From Streptomyces flavofungini (GTDB taxonomy: Bacteria; Actinomycetota; Actinomycetes; Streptomycetales; Streptomycetaceae): a stretch of DNA of 64,000 nt. The position numbers and the translations under genes were made by a program. Below are positions 16,031-24,873 of this stretch, piece after piece. The notes below the pieces were generated by a model that saw only the letters and a list, made by a program, of their open reading frames with translations, ran no database searches and was not told the DNA's origin. Within the stretch, counting starts at the first letter, position 1. Every line of letters starts with the position of its first letter. The DNA lies in contig NZ_CP128846.1 of assembly GCF_030388665.1 (NCBI RefSeq), positions 8,466,001 through 8,530,000 on the forward strand. The letters are read 5' to 3'.

Positions 16031-17221
16031 GTGCACCTCGAATACACCCCCGAGCAGCAGCGGTTGCGCACCGAACTGCGCGCGTACTTCGCCGACCTCG
16101 TGCCCGACCGCGCGTACACCCGCTACGCCGAGCCCGCCGCCCAGAAGCGGTTCTACCGCGAGACGATCCGCCGCCTGGGGGCCGACGGCTGGCTCGGGGT
16201 CGGCTGGCCCGAGGAGTTCGGCGGCCGCGGGCTCACGCCGATGGAGCAGTTCATCTTCTTCGACGAGGCGGCCCAGGCCGGGGTGCCGCTGCCGCTCATG
16301 GCCCTCAACACCGTGGGCCCGACGCTCATGCGGTACGGCACGGACGAGCAGAAGGCGTACTTCCTGCCCCGGATCCTCTCCGGCGAGATCGACTTCGCGA
16401 TCGGCTACAGCGAGCCCGACGCGGGCACGGACCTGGCGGCGCTCAGGACCCGGGCCGTCCGGGAGGGCGACGAGGAGACCGGCCACTACACGGTCAACGG
16501 CCAGAAGATCTGGACGACCAACGGCGACACGGCCGACTGGGTGTGGCTGGCCGTCCGCACCGACCCCGACGCGCCCCCGCACCAGGGCATCACCATGCTG
16601 CTCGTGCCGACGTCCGACCCCGGCTACTCCTGCACGCTCATCAACACCCTCGCCTCGCACGACACCACGGCGAGCTACTACGAGAACATCCGCGTGCCCG
16701 TCTCCCGCCGCGTCGGCGCGGAGAACAAGGGCTGGCGCCTGATCACCAACCAGCTCAACCACGAACGCGTCACCCTCGCCGCACACGGCACCATGGCCAT
16801 CCGCGCCCTGCACGACGTCCAGCGCTGGGCCGCCGAGACCAAGCTCGCCGACGGCCGCCGCGTCATCGACCTGCCCTGGGTGCGCCGCCGCCTCGCCCAG
16901 ACCCACACCAGGCTCGACGCGATGAAACTCCTCAACTGGCAAATGGTGAACGCCGTCCAGGACGGCACCCTCACCCCCCAGGACGCCTCCGCCGTCAAGG
17001 TCTACGGCTCCGAGGCCCGCCGCGACGCCTACGCCTGGCTCATGGAAGTCATCGGCGCCGCAGGGCCCTTGAAGGAGTCCTCGGCAGGCTCCGTCCTCCA
17101 CGGCGAACTGGAACGCGGCTACCGCTCGGCGGTCATCTTCACCTTCGGCGGCGGCAACAACGAGATCCAGCGCGAGATCATCTCGTGGATCGGCCTGGGG
17201 ATGCCGCGGGTGCGCCGCTGA
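16031..17221 (+). CDS. acyl-CoA dehydrogenase, FadE26 (ChsE4)-like
   Basis: A 396-residue flavoprotein of the acyl-CoA dehydrogenase family. It matches the actinobacterial FadE26/ChsE4 pattern: LEYTPEQQRLRTELRAYFA at the start, GWPEEFGGRG, IGYSEPDAGTDLA (FAD-binding loop), VNGQKIWTT, NQLNHERV and the C-terminal TFGGGNNEIQRDII-like stretch. In sterol-degrading actinobacteria FadE26 pairs with FadE27 to desaturate the sterol side-chain CoA ester; no FadE27 gene is adjacent here. GTG 16031 follows AGGAGG, so the open frame back to 15779 is not used. A KstR-type operator lies upstream. Confidence 0.85.
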   Translation: MHLEYTPEQQRLRTELRAYFADLVPDRAYTRYAEPAAQKRFYRETIRRLGADGWLGVGWPEEFGGRGLTPMEQFIFFDEAAQAGVPLPLMALNTVGPTLMRYGTDEQKAYFLPRILSGEIDFAIGYSEPDAGTDLAALRTRAVREGDEETGHYTVNGQKIWTTNGDTADWVWLAVRTDPDAPPHQGITMLLVPTSDPGYSCTLINTLASHDTTASYYENIRVPVSRRVGAENKGWRLITNQLNHERVTLAAHGTMAIRALHDVQRWAAETKLADGRRVIDLPWVRRRLAQTHTRLDAMKLLNWQMVNAVQDGTLTPQDASAVKVYGSEARRDAYAWLMEVIGAAGPLKESSAGSVLHGELERGYRSAVIFTFGGGNNEIQREIISWIGLGMPRVRR

Positions 17222-17372
17222 CGGGCCGTGCGGCCTCGCGACCCGGACGATCCGGCGCTCCCGTACAGCGGGAGGCGTCGGACGGCACCCGCCAGGGAAG
17301 CCTGCCCTTGATCGGCACGGGGCGTCGTCCGAGTCGTCCACGCCGTCCGAGCCCTCCGAGGAGAACCGCCGT

Positions 17373-18404
17373 ATGCGCACCCTGACCTTCGTCGTCGGTA
17401 CCGGCCGCAGTGGGTCGACCGCGCTGTCCGGCATTCTCCACGCGCATCCGGATGTGCTGAGTCTCAACGAGTTGCTGGCGTCGGTGCAGAGCCGGGGGTT
17501 TCCGGAGGGGCGGCTCGGGGGCGGGGATTTCTGGCGGTTGCTCGCCGAGCCCAATCCGCTGTTCGAGCGGATGATCCGGAACGGCGTGTCGATGCCGGAG
17601 TTCGTGTATCCGCGTCGTCCCGGTCGCTTCTCGACGGAGAAGGACGGGATCCCCGCGCTGTCCCTGATGGTGCTCCCGCATCTGAGCGACGACCCGGACG
17701 GGCTCTTCGACGAGCTGGAGGGGACCGTGCGCCGGTGGCCGGAGCGTACGGCCGCTGAGCACTACGAGGCGCTGTTCGACCTGTTGGGCGCGCGCTTCGG
17801 GCGTACGGCGGCCGTCGAGCGGTCCGGGTACTCACTGGGGTGGGTTCCGCTTCTGCGCGAGGTGTTCCCGAAGGCGCGCTTCGTGCACCTTTTCCGGGAC
17901 GGGCCCGACTGCGCCCTGTCCATGAGCCGACACCCGGGCTACCGGCTGATCTTCCTGCTGCGTGAGATCCTCGCGCGGACCGGAGCCGCGCGCGTCGAGG
18001 AGCTGACGGAGGATCAGGTCAGGTCCCTGCCAACCGAGTTGGCTGCGCTGCTCGGGGAGCGGTTCGACGCCGCTCTGGTACTGGACAGCGAGCTGCCGTT
18101 GACCGGGTTCGGGAAGCTGTGGTCGGAGCTGGTCAGCCAGGGCGTGGACCTGCTCGGGGAGGTTCCCGCCCCCTCGCGGACCACGCTCGCCTACGAGGAC
18201 CTGCTCGACGAGCCCCGCGCGGAGCTGACCCGGCTTGCCGAGTTCATCGGCGTGGAGCCGCTCCCGCAGTGGCTCGACACCGGGGCCGCGCGGCTCGACG
18301 GCAGTCGGCGGGGCTCCTCACTGCGGCTGCCCGCGGCCGAGCTCGCCGCGCTCCGGGAGTGCTGCGCTCCCGGAACGCGGGCTCTGGCGGACGGCCGACG
18401 GTAG
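17373..18404 (+). CDS. sulfotransferase family protein
   Basis: A 343-residue protein. The 5'-phosphosulfate-binding loop for PAPS is GTGRSGST (residues 9-16). The 3'-phosphate region is probably ARFVHLFRDGPDCALSMSRHPG (near 170), and TLAYEDLLDEPRAELTRLAEFIGV is a typical C-terminal sulfotransferase segment. It would transfer sulfate from PAPS to a hydroxyl or amine acceptor in the cytoplasm. It stands alone 151 bases after the acyl-CoA dehydrogenase gene, with no sulfate-activation genes nearby. A sterol or lipid acceptor is a guess only. Confidence 0.85.
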   Translation: MRTLTFVVGTGRSGSTALSGILHAHPDVLSLNELLASVQSRGFPEGRLGGGDFWRLLAEPNPLFERMIRNGVSMPEFVYPRRPGRFSTEKDGIPALSLMVLPHLSDDPDGLFDELEGTVRRWPERTAAEHYEALFDLLGARFGRTAAVERSGYSLGWVPLLREVFPKARFVHLFRDGPDCALSMSRHPGYRLIFLLREILARTGAARVEELTEDQVRSLPTELAALLGERFDAALVLDSELPLTGFGKLWSELVSQGVDLLGEVPAPSRTTLAYEDLLDEPRAELTRLAEFIGVEPLPQWLDTGAARLDGSRRGSSLRLPAAELAALRECCAPGTRALADGRR

Positions 18405-18850
18405 GTGGGGGCGGACGGGCGGCTCGGGGCGGACTGCTCGGGCGGGGCGACGAGGGTTGCCCAGGGGGTGGTGACGGAGAACACCACCCGCTTGCCCTTT
18501 GTGGAGTTGATGCGTTCGTTCACGCCCCACAGCCTGTCCGTGGTCCAGGAGCAGGCGAGGTTCTGCGTGGAGACGGGGGCCGGCGCACGACGCGGCCGCC
18601 CGCGGCGTCCTTCTTGTACTCGGCCGAGACGAGGGCGTCCTGGCCGCCGGTGCGGTCGAGGCTGTGGGAGTTCGGGCAGGGGGGTGGTGCCCGAGGCGAC
18701 GGAGCAGGGGGCGTCGCCGGTGGTGGTGCGGTACATCGCGACCATCGGGACGGCGTTGCGCGCGTTCACCAGCGTGAGCCGGGCGTACTCGTCACCGCCG
18801 CTTCGTCGGGTCGGGGTTGCCGAGGCCGGTGCTGTGGTGCCAGGTGTGCG
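18405..18850 (-). pseudogene. frameshifted remnant of a secreted/cell-surface protein gene
   Basis: On the minus strand, coding-like pieces lie in successive frames. They are GDEYARLTLVNARNAVPMVAMY (about 18795-18730), CPNSHSLDRTGGQDALVSAEYKKDA (about 18680-18605) and APVSTQNLACSWTTDRLWGV to FSVTTPWATLV (about 18580-18450). Each switch needs a frameshift and no start or clean stop is visible. I do not recognise the family. The rest of the 756-base gap (18405-19160) shows nothing further. Confidence 0.45.
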
Positions 18851-19160
18851 GCGGACCCTGAGGCGTTCCTCGTGCTTGTTCGATCGCGTGAGCGAAGCCC
18901 GACCCCGGCCCGGCAACGCGGAGTTCACCGCGCGGTCGTGTCGATGTGGCCGAAAGCCAGTGCTGGTCGGGCCGTGCGGACGGGACGCGTGGCTGGTTCC
19001 TTGCCCCGCCGAAAATGCCGGGCAACCATCGGACGGCACCCTCACGTCTGGTCCCACAAGGGCACCTCGGCAGCAGGGAGAACGCGGTCGCGACCTCGCG
19101 GCGGCACTCGGCCGCGGTGCCCCGGACCATCGATCCACATGCAACGTATGGGAGACATAC

Positions 19161-19472
19161 ATGGCTGCCTTCGAAGCCCCGGCCACCCCCCTGGAGCAGC
19201 TCCTCATCGCCACCCTCTACGACGGCAGCCAGGTCGCTGCCGCCTTCGATGAGCTGCGTCAGGCCGGCCTCGGCGACAAGGTCGACTCCTGGCTGAGCAC
19301 GGGTGAGAACCTGCCCGTCACCGCGGACGAGCTCGGCAAGGTCCTCGGCGGGCACATCGCCCGGATAGCCACGATCACCGGCACCACCGCCGACGAGATC
19401 GCCGAGAAGGTCGCCCTGATGCTGCCGCTGGCCGTGGACGCGGCAAGCCCGAACGGCGAACTGGGCCAGTAG
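19161..19472 (+). CDS. YidB family protein (DUF937)
   Basis: A 103-residue soluble protein with the YidB/DUF937 signature DKVDSWLSTGENLPVTADELGKVLG (residues 35-59) followed by the helix GTTADEIAEKVALMLPLAVD. Members are small helical proteins of unknown function. ATG 19161 has GGAG six bases upstream. The open frame back to 18405 runs through the decayed gene and is not coding. Monocistronic, followed by a hairpin. Confidence 0.9.
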   Translation: MAAFEAPATPLEQLLIATLYDGSQVAAAFDELRQAGLGDKVDSWLSTGENLPVTADELGKVLGGHIARIATITGTTADEIAEKVALMLPLAVDAASPNGELGQ

Positions 19473-19500
19473 TCCAGAGCCTCCGGGCCGCTGAGGCGAC

Positions 19501-19536
19501 CGTCTCGTGCCCGTGCCGCCGCACGGACACGGGACG
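19501..19536 (+). terminator. imperfect hairpin after the YidB gene
   Basis: CGTGCCCGTGC around a CGCC loop pairs with GCACGGACACG, with small internal mismatches. It lies about 30 bases after the YidB-gene stop. Confidence 0.45.
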
Positions 19537-19599
19537 ACCCGCTCACGGCCGTATCGCGGGCCGCGCGCGTGTGCGTAACCTGCGAGGGGAGGTGACGGC

Positions 19600-20568
19600 A
19601 TGCGCGAAGCGGACGCCGGGCTCTTCGGGCCCTCGTCGGTGACCTGGCAGGCGCACGGAGACCCGATGATGTGGGTCGCGGGCGTCAGGGCCCTGTACTT
19701 CCAGGCGCTGCACCCGCGCGCGGTGCGCGGCGTCATGCAGAACTCGACAGCGTTCGATCGTCAGAAGAGTGGCCGCAAGGACGCCTGGGGCCGCCTGATG
19801 CGCACCGCGAACTTCGTGGGCACGACGACGTACGGCACCACGCAGGCCGCGGAGAAGGCGGGCGCCCGGGTCCGCAAGATCCACTCGATGCTCTCCGCCA
19901 CCGACCCCGACACCGCGGAGCGCTACGGCGTCGACGAGCCCGAGCTGCTCCTGTGGGTGCACTGCGCGGAGATCGACTCCTACCTCCACGTCCTGCGCCG
20001 CTCCGGCTTCCCGATCGGCGCCGCGGCCGCCGACCGCTACGTCGCCGAACACCGCGAGAGCGCCCGCCTGGTCGGCCTCGACCCCGACGCCGTACCGGCC
20101 TCCACCGCCGAACTCGCCGCCTACTTCGAGCAGGTACGCCCCGAGCTCGCCGTCGGCCCCGAGGCCCGCGCCGTCGACGACTTCCTGCTCCGGCCGCCCA
20201 CGAAGGCCCTGCTGGTCCCGGCGCGCGCCCTGCTCTGGCGGCGCGTGGCGAACCTCGCGTACGCGTCCCTGCCCCGCTACGCCCACGAGCTGTACGGCAG
20301 GCCCGCCCCGCCCCCGAGGACGGTCACCCGCCGCCTGGTCGCCACCGGCACCCTGCTGCGCCTCGTACCCGCCCGGGTGCGCTGGCAGCTCCCGCCGAAG
20401 CACATCCTGCGCGCCATGGCCCGCCTCGGCCCCGGCAGCCGCCCCGACCCGCGCCATGTCCCGTACAAAGTCGACAGACGGGACGCCATACTGGACGGGC
20501 CGGGGAGGGCGCAGCGAGGCAACGGGGGCGATGGCGCGAGATGCCAGAGGTGGGGGACACCAGGCTGA
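19600..20568 (+). CDS. oxygenase MpaB family protein (DUF2236)
   Basis: A 322-residue member of the DUF2236 family related to fungal MpaB and rubber oxygenase (Lcp). Signature elements are GDPMMWVAGVRALYFQALHPRAVRGV near residue 20, FVGTTTYG, and the histidine-containing LLLWVHCAEIDSYL (about 117-130). These conserved histidines coordinate haem in characterised relatives. The start is ATG 19600. The 3' end overlaps the following kinase gene by 28 bases in another frame, so the extreme C-terminus (after RHVPYKVDRRDAIL) looks like run-on sequence. The substrate is unknown. Confidence 0.85.
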   Translation: MREADAGLFGPSSVTWQAHGDPMMWVAGVRALYFQALHPRAVRGVMQNSTAFDRQKSGRKDAWGRLMRTANFVGTTTYGTTQAAEKAGARVRKIHSMLSATDPDTAERYGVDEPELLLWVHCAEIDSYLHVLRRSGFPIGAAAADRYVAEHRESARLVGLDPDAVPASTAELAAYFEQVRPELAVGPEARAVDDFLLRPPTKALLVPARALLWRRVANLAYASLPRYAHELYGRPAPPPRTVTRRLVATGTLLRLVPARVRWQLPPKHILRAMARLGPGSRPDPRHVPYKVDRRDAILDGPGRAQRGNGGDGARCQRWGTPG

Positions 20569-22817
20569 TCCAGGGCCGGTACCGACTGCTCGACCTGATC
20601 GGGCGCGGCGGCATGGGCGAAGTGTGGCGGGCGCGCGACGAATCGCTCGGCCGCAAGGTCGCCGTCAAGTGCCTCAAGCCGCTCGGGCCCCAGCACGACC
20701 AGTCGTTCACCCGGGTCCTGCGGGAGCGCTTCCGGCGCGAGGCGCGGGTCGCGGCGGCGCTGCAGCACCGCGGCGTGACCGTCGTGCACGACTTCGGCGA
20801 GAACGACGGCGTGCTGTTCCTGGTCATGGAGCTCCTGGAGGGCCGCAACCTGAGCCAGGTCCTGGAGGACCACAGACAGCACCCACTGCCCGTCACCGAC
20901 GTCGTGGACATCGCCGACCAGGTCACCTCCGCGCTGGCGTACACCCATGAACAGGGCATCGTGCACCGCGACCTGAAGCCCGCCAACATCATGCGGCTGC
21001 TCGACGGCACGGTGAAGATCTGCGACTTCGGCATCGCCAGGCTCGGCCACGACATCGGCTTCACCTCACGGCTCACCGGCACCGGCATCGCCATGGGCAC
21101 CCCGCACTACATGTCGCCCGAGCAGATCAGCGGCGCCGAGGTCGACCAGCGCAGCGACCTCTACTCCTTCGGCTGCGTCCTCTACGAACTCGCCACCGGC
21201 GCCCCGCCGTTCGACATGGAGGACGCCTGGGCGGTCCTCGTCGGCCACCGCGACACCGCGCCCGAGCCGCCCCGCCGCCACCGCGGCGAACTGCCCGCGT
21301 ACTTCGACCGGATCGTCCTGGACCTGCTGGCCAAGCACCCCGACCAACGCCCCGCCGACGCCCGCGAGCTCGGCCGCCGCATCGCCGCGGGCCGCAGCGC
21401 CCCCGCCGCCTACGTACCGACCGTCGTCTCGCCCTGCCTGCGCCGCCCCGGCGCCGCGCCCCCCGAGCGTCACGCGCGCCCCGAACCGCACTCCGAGCCC
21501 GCCCTGCCGCCCTGGACGCGCGGCATGACCACCGGCCACAAGGCGACCGGCACCAGCCTGCGCGCCACGCCGCCCGACGCCGCCGCCGGCCTGACCGGCG
21601 AGTGGATCCCGCGCCCCACGGGGCGCCACACCGTGGTCCCGCCGCCCGCGCCGGAGCGGCCCGCGCCCCCGGCGTCCGTCGTCGCCGCCCTGGTCAGCCG
21701 CCACAACGCGGGCCTGAGCCTCGGCCGCCTCGGCCGCTGGGCGGAGGCGGGCGAGGTGCACCGCGCCGTCGCCGCCGAACGCGAGCACGTGCTCGGCCCC
21801 GACCACCCCGACACTCTCGCCAGCCGGTACGAGGTCGGCTTCACGCTCAGCCGCACCGGCCGCCCCGCGGACGCCCTGCGCGAGTACGGGCGCGTCGCGG
21901 AGGGCCGTGAACGCGCCCTGGGTGCCGAGCACTTGGACACCCTCGCCGCCCGGCAGGAGATGGCCTACGTCCTCGGTCAGCTCGGCCGGCACTTCGAGGC
22001 GCACCAGGTGTACACGCAGGTGCTCGCCGTCCGGGAGCGGGCCGTGGGCCCCGACCACCCCGACACCCTGCGCTGTCGCCACAACCTCGCGTTCAACCTC
22101 AGCCGCCTGGGCCGCCTCGAGGACTCCTACCGGCTGGCCCGCGACGTGGCCGCCGCCCGGGCCCGCGTCCTCGGTCCGACCCACCCCGACACCCTCGTCA
22201 CCCGCTACGAAGTCGCTTACGCGCTCGGCCAGTTGGGGCACTGGCCGGAGGCGCTGCAGACGTACCGCGAAGTGGCCGAGGCGCGGACGCGGGCGCTCGG
22301 CGCCGACCACCCCGACACGCTCGCTGCCCGCTACGAGGTCGGCATCAGCCTCGGCCGGCTCGGCCGCAGCACGGAGGCCCTGGAGCTGTACCGCGCCCTG
22401 ATCGAGGACCGCACCCGCGTCAACGGCCCCGCCGACCCCGAGACCCTGCGCGCCCGGCACGGCCTCGGTGTGAACCTGGGCCGCCTCGGCCGCTGGGAGG
22501 AGGCCCTCGCGGAGGCCCGCGACGTGTGCGCGATCCGTGAACGCGTCCTCGGCGCCGGTCACCCCGACACCCTGGTCAGCCGCCGGGAGGTCGCCGTCGG
22601 ACTCGGTTGGCTCGGCCGGTGGCCGGATGCCCTCACCGAGTACCGCAGGGTGGCCGCCGCCCGCGAACAGGTCCTCGGCGCCGACCACCCCGACACCCTC
22701 GCGAGCCGCAACGACGAGGCGCACTGCCTGGAGCAGCTGGGCCGGGGCACGGAGGCGGTGGAGCTGTACCGGAGGGTGGCGGCGCTGCGGCAGCGGCGGG
22801 CGTCCGGGGCGCACTGA
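20541..22817 (+). CDS. serine/threonine protein kinase with C-terminal TPR array
   Basis: A 758-residue soluble protein. Residues 13-280 form a complete Hanks-type kinase: GRGGMGEVW (21-29), K43 in VAVKCL, catalytic HRDLKPANIM (142-151), DFG (162-164) and the SPEQ/RSDLYSFGCVLYEL region. A Pro/Arg-rich linker follows. From about residue 390 come eight kinesin-light-chain-type TPR repeats of about 42 residues, each with LG(A/P)DHPDTL and GRLGR...A. There is no membrane segment or PASTA domain, so this is a cytoplasmic kinase with a protein-interaction array. ATG 20541 lies inside the upstream MpaB-family gene (28-base overlap), implying coupled translation. Confidence 0.9.
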   Translation: MPEVGDTRLIQGRYRLLDLIGRGGMGEVWRARDESLGRKVAVKCLKPLGPQHDQSFTRVLRERFRREARVAAALQHRGVTVVHDFGENDGVLFLVMELLEGRNLSQVLEDHRQHPLPVTDVVDIADQVTSALAYTHEQGIVHRDLKPANIMRLLDGTVKICDFGIARLGHDIGFTSRLTGTGIAMGTPHYMSPEQISGAEVDQRSDLYSFGCVLYELATGAPPFDMEDAWAVLVGHRDTAPEPPRRHRGELPAYFDRIVLDLLAKHPDQRPADARELGRRIAAGRSAPAAYVPTVVSPCLRRPGAAPPERHARPEPHSEPALPPWTRGMTTGHKATGTSLRATPPDAAAGLTGEWIPRPTGRHTVVPPPAPERPAPPASVVAALVSRHNAGLSLGRLGRWAEAGEVHRAVAAEREHVLGPDHPDTLASRYEVGFTLSRTGRPADALREYGRVAEGRERALGAEHLDTLAARQEMAYVLGQLGRHFEAHQVYTQVLAVRERAVGPDHPDTLRCRHNLAFNLSRLGRLEDSYRLARDVAAARARVLGPTHPDTLVTRYEVAYALGQLGHWPEALQTYREVAEARTRALGADHPDTLAARYEVGISLGRLGRSTEALELYRALIEDRTRVNGPADPETLRARHGLGVNLGRLGRWEEALAEARDVCAIRERVLGAGHPDTLVSRREVAVGLGWLGRWPDALTEYRRVAAAREQVLGADHPDTLASRNDEAHCLEQLGRGTEAVELYRRVAALRQRRASGAH

Positions 22818-22821
22818 GGCG

Positions 22822-22859
22822 CGGGCCGCCGTCCGCTTCGCCTCGGGCGCGGCGGCCCG
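22822..22859 (+). terminator. hairpin after kinase gene
   Basis: Perfect 10-bp arms CGGGCCGCCG (22822-22831) and CGGCGGCCCG (22850-22859) with an 18-base loop, five bases after the kinase stop. No T-tract. Confidence 0.5.
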
Positions 22860-22972
22860 GACCGCTTCGGGTCGAGGCGGGCGTGCGGCAGCGCGAGGGC
22901 GCCGTGGACGCCCGGCCGCGCTCGTCCGGGTCCGGCTCCGGACAACAGCTCGATTCCGTGCTACGAAGAATC

Positions 22973-24541
22973 ATGCGATCCAGCTACGACGCAGTGGTGG
23001 TCGGCGGCGGCCACAACGCCCTGGTTGCCTCCGCCTACCTGGCCAGAGCGGGCCACTCGGTGCTGCTCCTCGAACGGCTGCCCGACATCGGCGGAGCCAC
23101 CGTCTCGACGCGCCCCTTCCCCGGCATGGACGCCCGCCTCTCCCGCTACTCGTACCTGGTGAGCCTGTTGCCGCGGAAGATCGTGCGGGATCTGGACCTG
23201 GACTTCCGGGTGCGCGCCCGCACGGTGTCGTCGTACACGCCGACGGTCCGCGAAGGGCGCCCCACGGGGCTGCTCGTGGGCGGCGGCGAGGCCCGCACCC
23301 GGGAGTCGTTCGCCCGGCTCACAGGCGACGACCGCGAGTACACGGCCTGGCGGGAGTTCTACGCGCGCACGGCCCACGTCGCCACCCGGGTGTTCCCCAC
23401 CCTCACCGAACCCCTGCCGACGAAGAAGGAGCTGCGCCGCCGCGTCGACGACGAGACCGCCTGGCGCATGCTGTTCGAGGAGCCCATCGGCCGGGCCGTC
23501 GAGGAGCGCTTCGCCGACGACCTGGTGCGCGGCGTGGTCCTCACGGACGCGCTGATCGGCACCTTCGCCGACGCCCACGACCCGTCCCTGCGCCAGAACC
23601 GCTGCTTCCTCTACCACGTGATCGGCGGGGGCACCGGCGACTGGAACGTGCCCGTCGGCGGCATGGGCGCCCTGACCCGCGCCCTCACCGACGCGGCCCG
23701 CGCGGCCGGCGCCGACCTGCGCACCGGCCACGAGGTGACCCGCGTCGACACCGACGGACGGTACGCCGAGGTGACGTACCGGACGGCGGACGGCGAGGGC
23801 ACGGTCGGGGCCCGGCACGTCCTCGTGGGCGCCTCGCCGCAGCAGCTCGCCGCGCTGACCGGCGACGAGCCGCCGCCCCCGGCCGAGGGCGCCCAGCTCA
23901 AGGTGAACATGCTCCTGGACCGGCTGCCCGCGCTGCGCGACCCTGACGTCGACCCGCACGAGGCCTTCGCCGGGACCTTCCACATCGCCGAGGGGTACGC
24001 GGAGCTCGCCCGGGCCCACGCGCAGGCGGCCGCGGGCGGGCTGCCCGCCGCACCGCCCTCCGAGATCTACTGCCACTCCCTCACGGACCCGACCATCCTC
24101 GGCCAGGACCTCGTCGAGCGCGGCTGCCACACCCTGACTCTCTTCGGCCTGCACACCCCCGCCCGCCTCTTCACCGACGCCACCAACGACGCCCTGCGCG
24201 CCGAACTCCTCACCTCGGCCCTCGCCCAGCTCGACGCGCACCTGGCCGAGCCGATCGCCGACTGCCTCGCCACGGACGCGCAAGGGCGCCCGTGCGTCGA
24301 GGCGAAGACCCCGCTGGACCTGGAGCGCACCCTGCGCCTGCCCGGCGGCAACATCTTCCACGGCGACCTTTCCTTCCCGTACGCCGACGAGGGCGCCCCC
24401 GACCAGCGGGGCCACCAGGGACGTTGGGGAGTGGAGACCCGGCATGCGAACGTCCTGCTGTGCGGCGCGGGCGCGCCGCGCGGGGGCGGGGTCAGCGGCA
24501 TCCCCGGGCACAACGCGGCCATGGCCGTACTGGAACGGTGA
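22973..24541 (+). CDS. CrtI/phytoene desaturase-like FAD-dependent oxidoreductase
   Basis: A 522-residue flavoprotein. The N-terminal FAD-binding motif is VVVGGGHNALVAS (about 8-20) with LLERLPDIGGATVS; the C-terminal FAD motif is NVLLCGAGAPRGGGVSGIPGHNAA. The centre has GGTGDWNVPVGGMGALTRAL, typical of the NAD(P)/FAD-dependent family that includes phytoene desaturases and PYROXD2. No carotenoid genes are nearby, so a desaturase role in carotenoid synthesis is not supported. ATG 22973 is chosen; an in-frame GTG five codons upstream is possible. Monocistronic. Confidence 0.85.
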   Translation: MRSSYDAVVVGGGHNALVASAYLARAGHSVLLLERLPDIGGATVSTRPFPGMDARLSRYSYLVSLLPRKIVRDLDLDFRVRARTVSSYTPTVREGRPTGLLVGGGEARTRESFARLTGDDREYTAWREFYARTAHVATRVFPTLTEPLPTKKELRRRVDDETAWRMLFEEPIGRAVEERFADDLVRGVVLTDALIGTFADAHDPSLRQNRCFLYHVIGGGTGDWNVPVGGMGALTRALTDAARAAGADLRTGHEVTRVDTDGRYAEVTYRTADGEGTVGARHVLVGASPQQLAALTGDEPPPPAEGAQLKVNMLLDRLPALRDPDVDPHEAFAGTFHIAEGYAELARAHAQAAAGGLPAAPPSEIYCHSLTDPTILGQDLVERGCHTLTLFGLHTPARLFTDATNDALRAELLTSALAQLDAHLAEPIADCLATDAQGRPCVEAKTPLDLERTLRLPGGNIFHGDLSFPYADEGAPDQRGHQGRWGVETRHANVLLCGAGAPRGGGVSGIPGHNAAMAVLER

Positions 24542-24560
24542 GCCGCCACCGCGGGGGACG

Positions 24561-24752
24561 CGCTGATCGGCTACCAGCAGGCGCACCGCCGCCACGTCCG
24601 CGTCATCACGGAGATGCGTCTCCCTCGCCGTCGGCGGCGCCATCGACGGCGTCATCGGCCACTGGCTGGCCCACCCCGACCTCGACCTGGACGCGGCCGC
24701 AGACGAGTTGGAGACGTTCACGCTGAACGCGATCGGGGCCGGGGGCGGCTGA
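24561..24752 (+). pseudogene. remnant of a TetR-family regulator C-terminus
   Basis: Two pieces in different frames, DALIGYQQAHRRHVRVITEM and AVGGAIDGVIGHWLAHPDLDL, then AAADELETFTLNAIG and a TGA at 24750. The pattern (GAIDG...HWL.DP..DL.AAAD.L) is that of the last helices of TetR regulators. No start or DNA-binding domain remains in the 332-base gap (24542-24873), so this is a degraded end. Confidence 0.55.
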
Positions 24753-24873
24753 ACCGGGCGCGGGGGCGTACAGGTGTGTGCCCCGAGGGCCGTGGGCAGC
24801 AGTTGGGGGGCGTGATCCCTCGGCCGCCGGGGCCGCGGGGCGACGCCGCAACCGCGTGCCGAAGGAGCGTCGC

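Noticed and set aside
15980..17554. 524-codon minus-strand frame opposite the acyl-CoA dehydrogenase
   Set aside because: Antisense shadow; the plus-strand frame shows all acyl-CoA dehydrogenase motifs and a ribosome binding site.
21066..22814. 582-codon minus-strand frame opposite the kinase TPR region
   Set aside because: Its apparent repeats are the complement of the TPR repeats, not an independent protein.
22973..24541. Carotenoid desaturase role for the CrtI-like protein
   Set aside because: No crtB, crtE or cyclase genes nearby; the family is broad and includes non-carotenoid enzymes.
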